DNA of 64,000 nt from Paenibacillus taichungensis. GTDB lineage: Bacteria; Bacillota; Bacilli; Paenibacillales; Paenibacillaceae. The notes beneath the pieces are model-generated. The model saw only the letters and a program-made list of their open reading frames with translations. It made no database searches and was not told the origin of the DNA. The position numbers were made by a program, and so were the translations under genes. Location: contig NZ_JABMCC010000106.1 in assembly GCF_013359905.1 (NCBI RefSeq), positions 1 through 64,000 of the forward strand, given 5' to 3'. Of this stretch, positions 1 through 8,044 are shown in pieces (positions within the stretch are counted from its first letter, which is position 1; each line of letters opens with the position of its first letter).

Positions 1-83
1 CTTCTCTTCAAGTCCGCTCGACTTGCATGTATTAGGCATGCCGCCAGCGTTCGTCCTGAGCCAGGATCAAACTCTCCAATAAA
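1..83 (-). rRNA. 16S ribosomal RNA, 5' end only
   Basis: The reverse complement reads as the conserved start of bacterial 16S rRNA: GAGAGTTTGATCCTGGCTC, then the GACGAACGCTGGCGGC block and the GCCTAATACATGCAAGTCG block. The gene is read leftward and leaves the window, so only about 83 nt are present. The 5' end is placed at TTTATTGGAG by comparison with the B. subtilis end and could be off by a few bases. Confidence 0.97.
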
Positions 84-225
84 GTATTGAAAAGAGCGAT
101 AAGCTCATTTTGAAACTGACGAGATTAAAAATCTCATTTTTGCTTTGAAATCATACAGTCCGAAGACTTGTACCAATTTCTCAGCGTCGATCTTGCAAGC
201 AAGATCGTTACTCACTCGTTGTTCA

Positions 226-239
226 GTTTTCAAAGATCA
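226..239 (-). promoter_or_regulatory. rrn leader boxA antitermination element
   Basis: The minus strand reads TGATCTTTGAAAAC, close to the boxA of Bacillus rrn leaders (TGTTCTTTGAAAAC). It lies between the two rrn promoters and the 16S start, where the Nus complex would load. A perfect 8-bp stem, GATCTTGC/GCAAGATC, lies at 189-206 between boxA and 16S. Confidence 0.7.
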
Positions 240-297
240 AACTCGATTTGTGTTACTCTCTTTTCGTCTCAACCGTGTTTTCGGCGGCGACTTAAAT

Positions 298-327
298 AAT
301 GTATCACATTTCGTTTGTTTTCGTCAA
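298..327 (-). promoter_or_regulatory. rrn promoter, proximal (P2)
   Basis: On the minus strand, TTGACG (322-327) is separated by 18 nt from TACATT (298-303). TG-A precedes the -10, making it an extended -10. It lies about 215 nt upstream of 16S. Confidence 0.75.
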
Positions 328-428
328 GAACTTTTTTTAATTTCTTTTTTTGAAGCTTTTGTTCTTCACTAATTCCTCTGCAGAATTTATCAATTGTTGA
401 CGATAAGCTCGTTTGAGGAACGAAATAT

Positions 429-458
429 AATGTATCATATTTCCTGAATAAGAGTCAA
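429..458 (-). promoter_or_regulatory. rrn promoter, distal (P1)
   Basis: On the minus strand, TTGACT (453-458), an 18-nt spacer, then TACATT (429-434) inside TGATACATTAT. Spacer length and the -10 block are identical to the proximal promoter about 131 nt downstream, giving a tandem pair as is usual for Bacillales rrn operons. Confidence 0.75.
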
Positions 459-545
459 CCTCTTTTTATAAATTATTAATCAAACAAAAAAGGAAGGTTT
501 CCCCTCCCACATTATAAGCCATTTAATGACAGTCTTCTCGAGTAT

Positions 546-1427
546 CTACGCCTCAATCCAATAGCGGATTTCCCGTCCATCTCCTCCTATAAAGGATGGC
601 CAGCCTGCCGATTCTTTTACTATAGAACGAAACACCAGCTTGCGAAGGATGAGCGGTAGATCCTCCCGTACAAATCTCAACTGTGGATGATGGACAAGTT
701 CATCCATACTCCACGGCTCCCTTCGACTTCCAAGCACACGCAGAAGTAAACCGGAGCAATCGCTCATTTTGGACATCACTGAGAATTCACAAGCAAGCAG
801 CACAAGCTCAACTCTCTGTTCCAGAGTCTCTGAACTTACTGTAAGCTCCTGATAGAGCTTCCACAAAGCACGATCCAAACTCTGCACATGTGTCCAGACG
901 GCATGATCCGGGTAGATCCCCTGTTCAATAAGTACAATTCTAGCCCAGTTCCCCAGAGCCTCAAGTACATTGTAATAGGCATCAACAACATGGCCCTCTT
1001 GAATGTAACGTTTGGCTTCCACATACATTTTCAAAAAGCTGGCGAACTCATGCAGCAGCTTTTGCTCACGCAATTCGGTTCCAAAAGCAGATAGTTCCTC
1101 TCGCAAATCGCTCAAGGCATTATCTGCTTCCCAGATGATCTCACCTTCAATCAGGCACTGCATGATGTTATTGTTATCCCCCGTGATTACACTGCTCTGC
1201 AGCTCATGACGGCTGACATAGATCATTTGATAACGAAGATCACCATATTTGTAGTGTCCAACCTTGGATATCAACTGGTCGGTATTATGCACAACAAGTA
1301 CAAGCAATTCAAAATCCTGGATTAGGGAGCCGTGGAATCGTTCTCCCGGGTGGGAATAAGCGATAGCCCCAACTGCCCCTGTCTCTTCCGACTGTTCGGA
1401 CAAAAAAGCAAGGTTCTTTAGTTCCAC
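546..1427 (-). CDS. ygxA: YgxA-like nucleotidyltransferase-fold protein
   Basis: This roughly 293-residue soluble protein resembles YgxA, the nucleotidyltransferase-like protein encoded next to an rrn operon in B. subtilis. The sequence has an N-terminal part containing GSLIQDFELLVLVV, where a nucleotidyltransferase would carry GS and acidic residues, then a helical middle (EAKRYIQEGHVVDAYYNVLEA) and a C-terminal winged-helix-like part. I chose GTG at 1427 because GGAGG lies 5 nt upstream; the ATGs at 1448 and 1439 have no ribosome binding site, and using 1448 would add seven residues. It lies between the 16S promoters and divergent ygzB. Substrate and role are not known to me. Confidence 0.75.
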   Translation of the reverse strand: MELKNLAFLSEQSEETGAVGAIAYSHPGERFHGSLIQDFELLVLVVHNTDQLISKVGHYKYGDLRYQMIYVSRHELQSSVITGDNNNIMQCLIEGEIIWEADNALSDLREELSAFGTELREQKLLHEFASFLKMYVEAKRYIQEGHVVDAYYNVLEALGNWARIVLIEQGIYPDHAVWTHVQSLDRALWKLYQELTVSSETLEQRVELVLLACEFSVMSKMSDCSGLLLRVLGSRREPWSMDELVHHPQLRFVREDLPLILRKLVFRSIVKESAGWPSFIGGDGREIRYWIEA

Positions 1428-1549
1428 GATTCCCTCCATACAATTCATGGCAGATAAGCGCCAAGTCAGTTATAATGTAATTCTACATGCAGACTAAGGT
1501 TTCCTTCTTATCCAGGTCCGATACTACTCATACGATAGGAGCATTTTTC

Positions 1550-1954
1550 ATGATTTTTAAATCTGCAAAAATTAATGCTTTTCGCACTTGGGGACTACTA
1601 CTTACCATGCTAGGCATGGGCCTAATGGTACTGGGAACTGCCGGAATTGTGTTCTGGGGACACGCCGGCAAAGTATTTGCCGCTGTGGGACTCGTCATCG
1701 GCCTGATTGCCATGATGGCTAGTCTGGCCATTTATTTCTGGGCTGGTATGCTTTCCACCAGCGCAGTACAAGTAGACTGTCCGGAATGTGGCAAGTTAAC
1801 CAAAATGCTCGGCAAGACGGATCGTTGTATGTTCTGTCATACCATCCTTACCCTGGACCCTAATCAGGCCAATACAACCAGTTCACAACTGAAAGCGCAT
1901 TCCACACCTCCATCCCCTTCCGACACAGATCATGGCATGAGTTCCAACAGCTAG
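1550..1954 (+). CDS. ygzB: YgzB family membrane protein with zinc ribbon (UPF0295)
   Basis: A 134-residue protein with two hydrophobic helices (about residues 13-32 and 39-63), followed by a short conserved stretch, GMLSTSAVQVDCPECGK, and a second CxxC (CMFC). This order of two membrane helices then a cytoplasmic CxxC/CxxC zinc ribbon is that of B. subtilis YgzB, which also sits near perR. I chose ATG 1550, with AGGAG 8 nt upstream, over an in-frame ATG at 1487 that lacks one. It is transcribed divergently from ygxA; TATAAT at 1471-1476 is a possible -10. The function of the family is unknown. Confidence 0.9.
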   Translation: MIFKSAKINAFRTWGLLLTMLGMGLMVLGTAGIVFWGHAGKVFAAVGLVIGLIAMMASLAIYFWAGMLSTSAVQVDCPECGKLTKMLGKTDRCMFCHTILTLDPNQANTTSSQLKAHSTPPSPSDTDHGMSSNS

Positions 1955-1987
1955 ATGCTCTTTTCATCAAAGCCCAGAGACAGAAAA

Positions 1988-2018
1988 AAGGCCCGGTATC
2001 TTCACCGGACCTTTTTTT
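1988..2018. terminator. Intrinsic terminator between ygzB and GH18 gene
   Basis: A stem of AAGGCCCGGT with ACCGGACCTT is followed by a T run on the plus strand and preceded by an A run, so it can work for both convergent genes. Confidence 0.85.
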
Positions 2019-2081
2019 GAATTTCAAAAAGACATTAAATTAATTAATATATAAGTTCAATTGAGCTATTTCATGTTTATT

Positions 2082-3812
2082 TCATTTCGAATACCCTGCC
2101 TGTTTTAGCGTTTCCCATGCCGATGCATTGGCGAAGCTTCGATTCCATGCAGCTACTCCACCCAATTTCAACGAAGCAACCAAATCAACACGTGCCTGAA
2201 GCGAAACGGCATCCTCTATCCAAATTTTCTTAGTGGCCCCATCTTCGGAATATTCCACATAATTTTGTCCGCTTTGTTTATCCAGAACAGGTTTGAGTTT
2301 CTTTTCCTTAATCAGATCTGCGATGGTGCTCATGCCTACCGCTTTGGAAGACACTTTTACTTCTCCTTGATCATTAGTCTCTTCCGTCCAGATTCGAGTA
2401 TATAGAGGCACAGCCATAATCAATTTGTTCGATGGTACTTCATCCTCTTCCAGGATCCTTCTCATAGAAGACTCGGTCCAAGGAAGCGAGGCAACCGAAC
2501 CGGCCTTTGGACTTGCAGCCCAGTGTTCGTCATATGCCATAACGACAATATAATCGGCAAAAGAGCCTAACGAGCGACGATCCAGAAAAGCAGACCACAT
2601 CTCACTGTTCGATTTCGGCGTCACATCAACCGAGAGCATCAAGCCATGTATGCGAGCCATCGCCTTAATTTCGCGGACAAATTGAGTGATGTTCGGTCCA
2701 TCATCTGTATAGACATTTTCAAAGTCAATGTTAATACCGTCCAAATGATACGTCTGTGCATACTCCAGCATCTGCTCAATAATATGCGTACGTGTCTCAT
2801 ATGAGGCCACGGCTTCTTTCGTAATATCCGGATCAAAGCTGTTATCCATCAAGCCCCACACTTCCATGCCGGAATGGTGAGCCCAGTTGACGTATGCTTT
2901 ATCCCCTTTACTTTTTACGTTGCCTTGTCCATCTGTAATATGGAACCACGTGGGGCTGACCACATTAACTCCAGGCATCTTACCAATCGAAGACACATCA
3001 GGCTGTCGATTGTATACGGCTTCCCAAACCAGGTTTACCGGTTTATTCTGCCACTTTTTCTCCGCCGCGGTCAGGGTGAACTTAGGCTTGTCCAGTTCCT
3101 TTTTCTCGGTAAGAGTGACATACTTATTAGCCACATATCCGGCATAACCATTATCCAACTGAACAAAGCTCTGATCATCACCAGTCTGCCATACCCTTAC
3201 TCGCGCGTCCTGCTCCATATCGGCAATGATGGGAGAAGATTCCCCTCCGCGTTTGTATAGAGGAACGGTTTTGTCTGCCTTGGAAGACAATGTATTAATC
3301 TCCGCATACTGAATGGTGTCACCTCCACGCATCAGCAGCACGGCACCCGTTGTAGCATCTTCCTGTATAGCTATTCCATATACTTCTTTTAAAGGTTTGA
3401 GCGGAATATAAGCTTCTCCGCCAACCACCTCTGGTTTAACCGTCATGGGATAATCTCGATGATTAAGTTCCGCCTTCGTACTACCTTCCTTCATATGGAG
3501 TACTCGCTGCGGTGTTGCAATAATGATATCTCCTGTGTCAGCTTCATAACGTATTCCGGAATCGATCGCCTCTTGTAGTACCGATACAGGCAATTTAAGC
3601 TGATCTCCCGTTCCTGACGCCTCGCCATCCATTAATTGTCCGTCCACAAAAATAGGTTGATTCATGCCAATCCAGTCGGGGTCTTCATGAATCTGATTAA
3701 GCCAAACATTCGTTATTAGCCAATAAGCACCGCCTGCGACAACACAGGCAGCCAAAAATCCAGGCCAGAACGAGCGGCGCTTCTGACGTGTATATCTGCT
3801 TTTTCTACTCAA
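2082..3812 (-). CDS. Membrane-anchored glycoside hydrolase family 18 protein
   Basis: A 576-residue protein. A basic N-terminus is followed by one membrane helix (about residues 15-35), so the enzyme is probably tethered outside the membrane. Next come a copper-amine-oxidase-N-like stalk (about 45-165), a bacterial-SH3-like segment (about 180-235), and a GH18 catalytic barrel (about 255-575). The catalytic signature DGINIDFE is at 358-365, with E365 the expected acid. GH18 proteins of this build in Bacillales are linked to spore or cell-wall glycan cleavage. I chose TTG at 3812, since GGAGG lies 7 nt upstream; ATG at 3833 would bury that site inside the gene. Monocistronic, convergent with ygzB. 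The precise substrate is unknown. Confidence 0.85.
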   Translation of the reverse strand: MSRKSRYTRQKRRSFWPGFLAACVVAGGAYWLITNVWLNQIHEDPDWIGMNQPIFVDGQLMDGEASGTGDQLKLPVSVLQEAIDSGIRYEADTGDIIIATPQRVLHMKEGSTKAELNHRDYPMTVKPEVVGGEAYIPLKPLKEVYGIAIQEDATTGAVLLMRGGDTIQYAEINTLSSKADKTVPLYKRGGESSPIIADMEQDARVRVWQTGDDQSFVQLDNGYAGYVANKYVTLTEKKELDKPKFTLTAAEKKWQNKPVNLVWEAVYNRQPDVSSIGKMPGVNVVSPTWFHITDGQGNVKSKGDKAYVNWAHHSGMEVWGLMDNSFDPDITKEAVASYETRTHIIEQMLEYAQTYHLDGINIDFENVYTDDGPNITQFVREIKAMARIHGLMLSVDVTPKSNSEMWSAFLDRRSLGSFADYIVVMAYDEHWAASPKAGSVASLPWTESSMRRILEEDEVPSNKLIMAVPLYTRIWTEETNDQGEVKVSSKAVGMSTIADLIKEKKLKPVLDKQSGQNYVEYSEDGATKKIWIEDAVSLQARVDLVASLKLGGVAAWNRSFANASAWETLKQAGYSK

Positions 3813-3893
3813 ACGTCTACCTCCGTTAATCATGCTGAATCATGAAATAGCTAAACTGCTGCTGAGACTATATCCATTCTATCGTCCTAAAAA

Positions 3894-3932
3894 CAAAAAA
3901 CGTGAAGAATCCAATCTGAATTCTGCACGTTA
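3894..3932 (-). terminator. Intrinsic terminator after perR
   Basis: The minus strand has AACGTG-c-AGAAT pairing with ATTCT-t-CACGTT, followed by a run of T. It begins about 20 nt past the perR stop. Confidence 0.7.
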
Positions 3933-3951
3933 ATATTGTAATTCAACTCTC

Positions 3952-4374
3952 TTAATCCCTGCAACTTTTACAAACACCATATACTTCCAATCGGTGCCCA
4001 TGTACTTCGAATCCTGTACTTGACTCCGCCTGAAGCTCGACGCTCTTTAACGAAGGATAACTGAAGTCTTCAATTTTGCCGCATTTATCACAGATAACAT
4101 GGTAATGATCCGTCACATTGGCATCGAAGCGGCTTGAATTATCTCCGTATGTCAATTCCCGAACCATGCCGGCTTCCAGAAACATCTTCAAATTGTTATA
4201 TACAGTCGCCACGCTCATACTGGGAAACTGGGGTTCAAGCGCACGGTAAATTTCATCGGCTGTTGGATGCCCCATGGATTCCATCAGATAGTTCAATATG
4301 GCATGACGCTGGGGTGTAATACGGACACCGGTCGTTTTCAGATGCTCCAACGCATGTTGGACACGTGTTGCCAT
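3952..4374 (-). CDS. perR: Peroxide-sensing Fur-family repressor PerR
   Basis: A 140-residue Fur-family regulator that senses peroxide by metal-catalysed histidine oxidation and represses oxidative-stress genes. The winged helix is N-terminal ([10 protein letters not shown], then [12 protein letters not shown] as recognition helix). The regulatory metal ligands of B. subtilis PerR are all present shifted by one residue: H36, D84, H90, H92 and D103. D103, rather than Glu, is the PerR hallmark separating it from Fur and Zur. The structural zinc cysteines are C95, C98, C135 and C138. I chose ATG 4374, matching the family N-terminus; an in-frame upstream ATG at 4440 would add 22 atypical residues. 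A candidate Per box overlaps its promoter. Confidence 0.95.
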   Translation of the reverse strand: MATRVQHALEHLKTTGVRITPQRHAILNYLMESMGHPTADEIYRALEPQFPSMSVATVYNNLKMFLEAGMVRELTYGDNSSRFDANVTDHYHVICDKCGKIEDFSYPSLKSVELQAESSTGFEVHGHRLEVYGVCKSCRD

Positions 4375-4503
4375 AAAACCCACCGCCTTACCTTTCATTA
4401 CTCTGCAGAGACAGAATGTGTGATCACATGTCCTCTTCATTCAGAGTTGATCCTCGGCTGGAACAACGACTTTACATTTTCCCTGCCGTGTAACCTTGCC
4501 AGT

Positions 4504-4518
4504 TTATATTTATTGTAC
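4504..4518. promoter_or_regulatory. Candidate Per box (PerR operator)
   Basis: GTACAATAAATATAA on the minus strand matches the Per box consensus TTATAATnATTATAA at 11 of 14 defined positions. It overlaps the -10 of the perR promoter, which fits autorepression. Confidence 0.6.
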
Positions 4519-4541
4519 GGCGATTGCAAGTTTATTGTCAA
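4512..4541 (-). promoter_or_regulatory. perR promoter
   Basis: TTGACA (4536-4541), an 18-nt spacer, and TACAAT (4512-4517) on the minus strand, about 130 nt upstream of the perR start. Confidence 0.7.
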
Positions 4542-4549
4542 CGCGTCAG

Positions 4550-5950
4550 TCAGGGAACTTCGGACGTTTGTTCTTGGGAATTCTGTCCGTCTTCGGTCAT
4601 TTGTTCCAAGTTATCATCCGTATCTTCCGAATCCAGTGAATTCGTTCCAACAGGAGGTACTGCAGGATTACGATCAATAGTGAGGTCACTGTTTCCCTCA
4701 ACTTTAACCGTATATTCTCCTTCACCAAGCTGGCCCTCAATCGTTTTATTCTTCACTTTAAACGGCAGATCCGTTTGCAGATCTCCATAACTGCTGGAAC
4801 CACTGAGACTATAATCCCCCCGCTCCGGAATCAAAATGTTAATAGCACCTACAGCGCTATAAACGTCCCAGTCACCGCCTACTTTGGCGGATACAATACT
4901 TATACTGCCATTGAGGGATTGAGCTTTGACTGCCAAACTTGCGCCGTCTACACTGATATTGCCGTTTCGGGTATCCGCCGTGATCTCTCCGACGGAGTCC
5001 GTGATGCTAATACTTCCGACTTGTGTAGTCAGATTCACATTTCCAGAAACCCCACGGGCCTTCATATCGCCTCGATTACTGTTCAAGTCCACATTTCCGA
5101 TCGCATTTGTCACAACAACATCACCATTCAGGGTTTTACCAGAAATATCACCTACCGCATTCGTAATTCGTATCCGTCCATTTCCTGTCTCAGCCAAAAT
5201 GGTACTAATGGCTTCCGGACGATTCAACAATATGGCTCCATTGGACGTTCGAATATCGAGATTGAAACGACGATCATCCGGGATCGTTATGGTGATATTC
5301 ATCCGCGGCTGTGTTTTCTCGTTCTCTCCATACGTTTTGCCTGTAGTTTTGATATGAATCACTTTTGTCCCGTCTGCCTCAACAAAGGAAGCGTCCGCCA
5401 CTGCTTTGGCCTGCACTTCAGTTGTCTGATCCACCCATACTACCGTACGCACCTCAATCTCTTCTGTGTCCCCCCGCTGTACCGAGATATCCCCGTTCAC
5501 TCCCTCAACAACGAGGTCCGACGTATCCATACCTACAGGCACCCGAATCGTGCCCTTATCTTCCATATATCCTGCTGCCTGACTATAGTCCATGGATGCT
5601 GCTCCTAGATTAAGACTCACCCTGTTCCACAAATGCATATAATGATCCTGCTCAGAAACGATAAAAACAGATGCCGTCAGGACAAGGGACGTCAGGATTC
5701 CTTTCGCATCGGGTCTGAAGCGCATTTTAATTTTCTCACTTTGGTTGTCTGAAGCTGCATTCCCTCTTCGACGTGTCACTAAGAACAACAGTATGTATTC
5801 TACACCTAACACAACGATCAAGAGGGGCCACCAATCGACCATCTCATATACATAGTCCGTTCCCCACCGTTTATCCAAAATCAACAACACACCGACAGCT
5901 ACGAGTAAGGCGGCAGCCGTATAGCGGCCGACCCGGACTTTACGGTTCAT
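4550..5950 (-). CDS. LiaI/LiaF-like membrane protein with DUF4097 beta-repeat domain
   Basis: A 466-residue protein. The N-terminus carries short membrane helices (about residues 10-27, 38-60 and 85-100) of the kind seen in LiaI/LiaF-type proteins. Residues about 140-400 form a DUF4097 repeat domain rich in short beta-turn units (NGDISV, NGAILL, NGRIRI, NGDVVV, NGNISV, NGSISI at regular spacing), predicting an extracellular beta-solenoid. The tail is acidic and Gln/Glu-rich. It is probably cotranscribed with the membrane gene ending 26 nt upstream. LiaF-type proteins act in envelope-stress sensing, but no LiaRS-type pair sits here, so its role is unknown. Confidence 0.75.
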   Translation of the reverse strand: MNRKVRVGRYTAAALLVAVGVLLILDKRWGTDYVYEMVDWWPLLIVVLGVEYILLFLVTRRRGNAASDNQSEKIKMRFRPDAKGILTSLVLTASVFIVSEQDHYMHLWNRVSLNLGAASMDYSQAAGYMEDKGTIRVPVGMDTSDLVVEGVNGDISVQRGDTEEIEVRTVVWVDQTTEVQAKAVADASFVEADGTKVIHIKTTGKTYGENEKTQPRMNITITIPDDRRFNLDIRTSNGAILLNRPEAISTILAETGNGRIRITNAVGDISGKTLNGDVVVTNAIGNVDLNSNRGDMKARGVSGNVNLTTQVGSISITDSVGEITADTRNGNISVDGASLAVKAQSLNGSISIVSAKVGGDWDVYSAVGAINILIPERGDYSLSGSSSYGDLQTDLPFKVKNKTIEGQLGEGEYTVKVEGNSDLTIDRNPAVPPVGTNSLDSEDTDDNLEQMTEDGQNSQEQTSEVP

Positions 5951-5976
5951 GGCTATCCCTCCTTGAATAGTTCACA

Positions 5977-6570
5977 CTAGATTTTCTTTTTGCGAAGCAT
6001 GACCCAGATTTCCCGTCCGAAAAGGATTAGTCCTCCTGCGATCATCAAAACAGCAAAAGTATATCCGCCATACACAGCGATTAACTCTTTAAACCAACGC
6101 GGTTTGCGAAAGAACAATACCAGCAGCGATCCTCCAACAATCAGAAGTAATCCAAACGAAATGCCTCTCTCCCACACCATCATAGCTTCCCCTGCAGAAC
6201 GTTCGTTAGGGATGGGCTTGTCCGAGCTATTGTGCGTAACCGCTCTTCTCCTGCGCATCATCACCCAGTCCGCAGATTGCAATACATCGAATACATTGTA
6301 AAAGTAAATCACCGGAATAAACAATGCCAGTAGGATAAGCAATGGTACATTGATCTGTATTCCAATAGTTGAGAAATACAAAAGTGCTGACAGGTCTAGA
6401 AGCACAAGCATCATGAAAGTCAGACCTCTCATGTATAGTCGGAGATAAATATGGCCCAGACCCGGAATAATTGCACTTAGTAACCCGGCAATAAACTTGT
6501 GGGTCCGATTTCGGACAGGTTTTCCGCGCTTTCCGCTCGAATTATGGTTCGACTGACGTTTCCGTTTCAT
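5977..6570 (-). CDS. Small multi-pass membrane protein, first gene of DUF4097 pair
   Basis: A 197-residue protein with a basic, polar N-terminus followed by about five hydrophobic segments (AGLLSAIIPGLGHIYL, LTFMMLVLLDLSALLYF, VPLLILLALFIPVIYFYNV, then two after residue 130). The IIPGLGHIY stretch resembles the PGxGxxY motif of TM2-like small membrane proteins. I chose ATG 6570 because AAGGAG lies 6 nt upstream; the ATG at 6615 lacks a site. It is followed after 26 nt by the DUF4097 gene, so the two probably form one transcript and may act together at the membrane. I do not assign a function. Confidence 0.7.
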   Translation of the reverse strand: MKRKRQSNHNSSGKRGKPVRNRTHKFIAGLLSAIIPGLGHIYLRLYMRGLTFMMLVLLDLSALLYFSTIGIQINVPLLILLALFIPVIYFYNVFDVLQSADWVMMRRRRAVTHNSSDKPIPNERSAGEAMMVWERGISFGLLLIVGGSLLVLFFRKPRWFKELIAVYGGYTFAVLMIAGGLILFGREIWVMLRKKKI

Positions 6571-6673
6571 AAACGACTCCTTTCTTCCGGGCTGATGTTC
6601 CCGCTCTTCATGCATTTGGTTAGATAGTACCCTAAAGAGCCTGGAGAGTAACTGGAAGAAATATGGTTATGAG

Positions 6674-6709
6674 CAAAAACCCTCCGGCACTAAAGGCCTC
6701 AGAGGGTTT
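6674..6709 (-). terminator. Intrinsic terminator after mgtC-like gene
   Basis: On the minus strand AAACCCTC pairs with GAGGGTTT, with an inner GGC/GCC pair and a following T run. It ends transcription of the MgtC-like gene. Confidence 0.75.
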
Positions 6710-6716
6710 AATTCAT

Positions 6717-7427
6717 TTATTCGACCGACACTTTCGTTACATGTTCCCACTGTCTTAACTTGGATACGAGCTGCACTGCACTGAACTCATGTGGCATGTA
6801 GACATGCAACACAATTTCAATTTTGCGTTCAACCGATATCATTTCTGCATAAGCCAAATCCTGCTCATTAACCGTTATTTTACGGATTTTGATCTTCTCC
6901 TGCTCCATAAATGAAGATACCTGTTCCAGAAAACCGGGCTCAGACAAGGTATGAAGTGTAACAACATGTAGTTTGTTTCCCCGTATATACCTAAGTTCCA
7001 ACTTGTTGAATACCCAGAGATTAAGTAATACCAAGACTGTTGACACGATGGAGGCAAAAAAGAATCCCGCGCCTGTTGCCAGTCCGATGGCTGCCACAAC
7101 CCAAATGGAAGCTGCCGTTGTCAGTCCGGTGATTGACTTGCCAGTAAAAAGAATCGTGCCCGCTCCGAGAAACCCAACGCCTGTAATAACGGCTGTAGCC
7201 AGACGGGCTGGATCAATCCTTACGTTTAATTCATTTGCAAAATCTTTAAAACCATAAATAGACAACATCATGATTAGTGCAGATCCAAGACATACCAAAA
7301 TATGGGTACGCAGACCAGCAGCATGATTGGAACGCTCCCGCTCCAGGCCTACAAGCCCTCCAAGCAGCATAGCCAGTAATAATCGCAATAAAATGTGCCA
7401 CTCATCTATTAACCAGGGATTGCCCAA
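6717..7427 (-). CDS. MgtC/SapB family membrane protein
   Basis: A 236-residue protein. The N-terminal 140 residues hold about five membrane helices with family signatures GGLVGLERER, AGLRTHILVCLGSALIM, GVGFLGAGTI and LTTAASIWVVAAIGLATGAGF. The C-terminal 90 residues are a soluble ACT-like domain typical of longer MgtC proteins. MgtC members have been tied to growth at low magnesium and regulation of ATP synthase or transport. The start is TTG 7427, with GGAGGAGG 10 nt upstream; no in-frame ATG precedes the first helix. It follows the GNAT gene by 33 nt and probably shares its transcript. Confidence 0.9.
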   Translation of the reverse strand: MGNPWLIDEWHILLRLLLAMLLGGLVGLERERSNHAAGLRTHILVCLGSALIMMLSIYGFKDFANELNVRIDPARLATAVITGVGFLGAGTILFTGKSITGLTTAASIWVVAAIGLATGAGFFFASIVSTVLVLLNLWVFNKLELRYIRGNKLHVVTLHTLSEPGFLEQVSSFMEQEKIKIRKITVNEQDLAYAEMISVERKIEIVLHVYMPHEFSAVQLVSKLRQWEHVTKVSVE

Positions 7428-7460
7428 AGCCGGTATTCCTCCTCCAAGTTGTTCACATCA

Positions 7461-7925
7461 TTAATCTTTATTCTTATGAAATGTCGTTAATTCCACTCCA
7501 GGTGCAATCTGTACAACTTCCACGGGCTTAAAACCGAATTTGGTATACAAATTCACGGCTGGCTGGTTAAGCGTCCCTGTGGAAACGATATAACGCGGAA
7601 GATCCGGATACTGTTCAAACACATACGTCATCAAAGCAGCAGCAATTCCTTTACGAAAATGATCAGGGTGCACCATCATGCGTGTGATCGTCAACGTATT
7701 GATCTCTTCCTCATCTACTGCGACCGCACCAAGTAATTCACCATCCGTGTCCAAATAGCCATAAAAGATCTCTCCACAGTTCTGCAGGGTCTCCATCGTA
7801 TCCATCAAAGGCGGAATTTCCTGAAAACCGATGATTTCGGCTTCGAGTCGATAAGCTACATGCTGCAGTCGCCAGAGCTGACCTACGGTCTCCACATCAC
7901 TCAATGACAAAGATTGAATCTTCAT
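7461..7925 (-). CDS. GNAT family N-acetyltransferase
   Basis: A 154-residue single-domain acetyltransferase. The acetyl-CoA pyrophosphate loop reads RKGIAAALM (about residues 91-99), preceded by the strand TITRMMVHPDH and followed by the NQPAVNLYTKFGFKPV motif typical of the C-terminal GNAT lobe. The acyl acceptor cannot be read from sequence. ATG 7925 has an adequate GAGGAAGG site. It is the first gene of a probable pair with the MgtC-like gene. Confidence 0.85.
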   Translation of the reverse strand: MKIQSLSLSDVETVGQLWRLQHVAYRLEAEIIGFQEIPPLMDTMETLQNCGEIFYGYLDTDGELLGAVAVDEEEINTLTITRMMVHPDHFRKGIAAALMTYVFEQYPDLPRYIVSTGTLNQPAVNLYTKFGFKPVEVVQIAPGVELTTFHKNKD

Positions 7926-7990
7926 ACCTTCCTCATCTCCTTAATACATCACGGAATCCTGGACAATAAAATCAAACTTGTGCCCCTAAC

Positions 7991-8023
7991 AAAAAGAGGC
8001 TGTCACAGGGACGAGCCTCTTTC
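7991..8023 (-). terminator. Intrinsic terminator of the gatCAB operon
   Basis: On the minus strand AAGAGGCT pairs with AGCCTCTT across a 12-nt loop, then TTTTTG. It lies 22 nt after the gatB stop. Confidence 0.85.
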
Positions 8024-8044
8024 TGTCCGGCCTCACCGGATGGA

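Noticed and set aside
4775..5608. A 277-codon plus-strand frame.
   Set aside because: Antisense to the DUF4097 gene, with no start signal and a composition unlike a protein; the repeats of the real gene keep the frame open.
6616..6660. Possible sigma-B site (GTTACT-N14-GGGTAC, minus) before the 197-aa membrane gene.
   Set aside because: The -35 lacks GTTT; only the -10 resembles the consensus.
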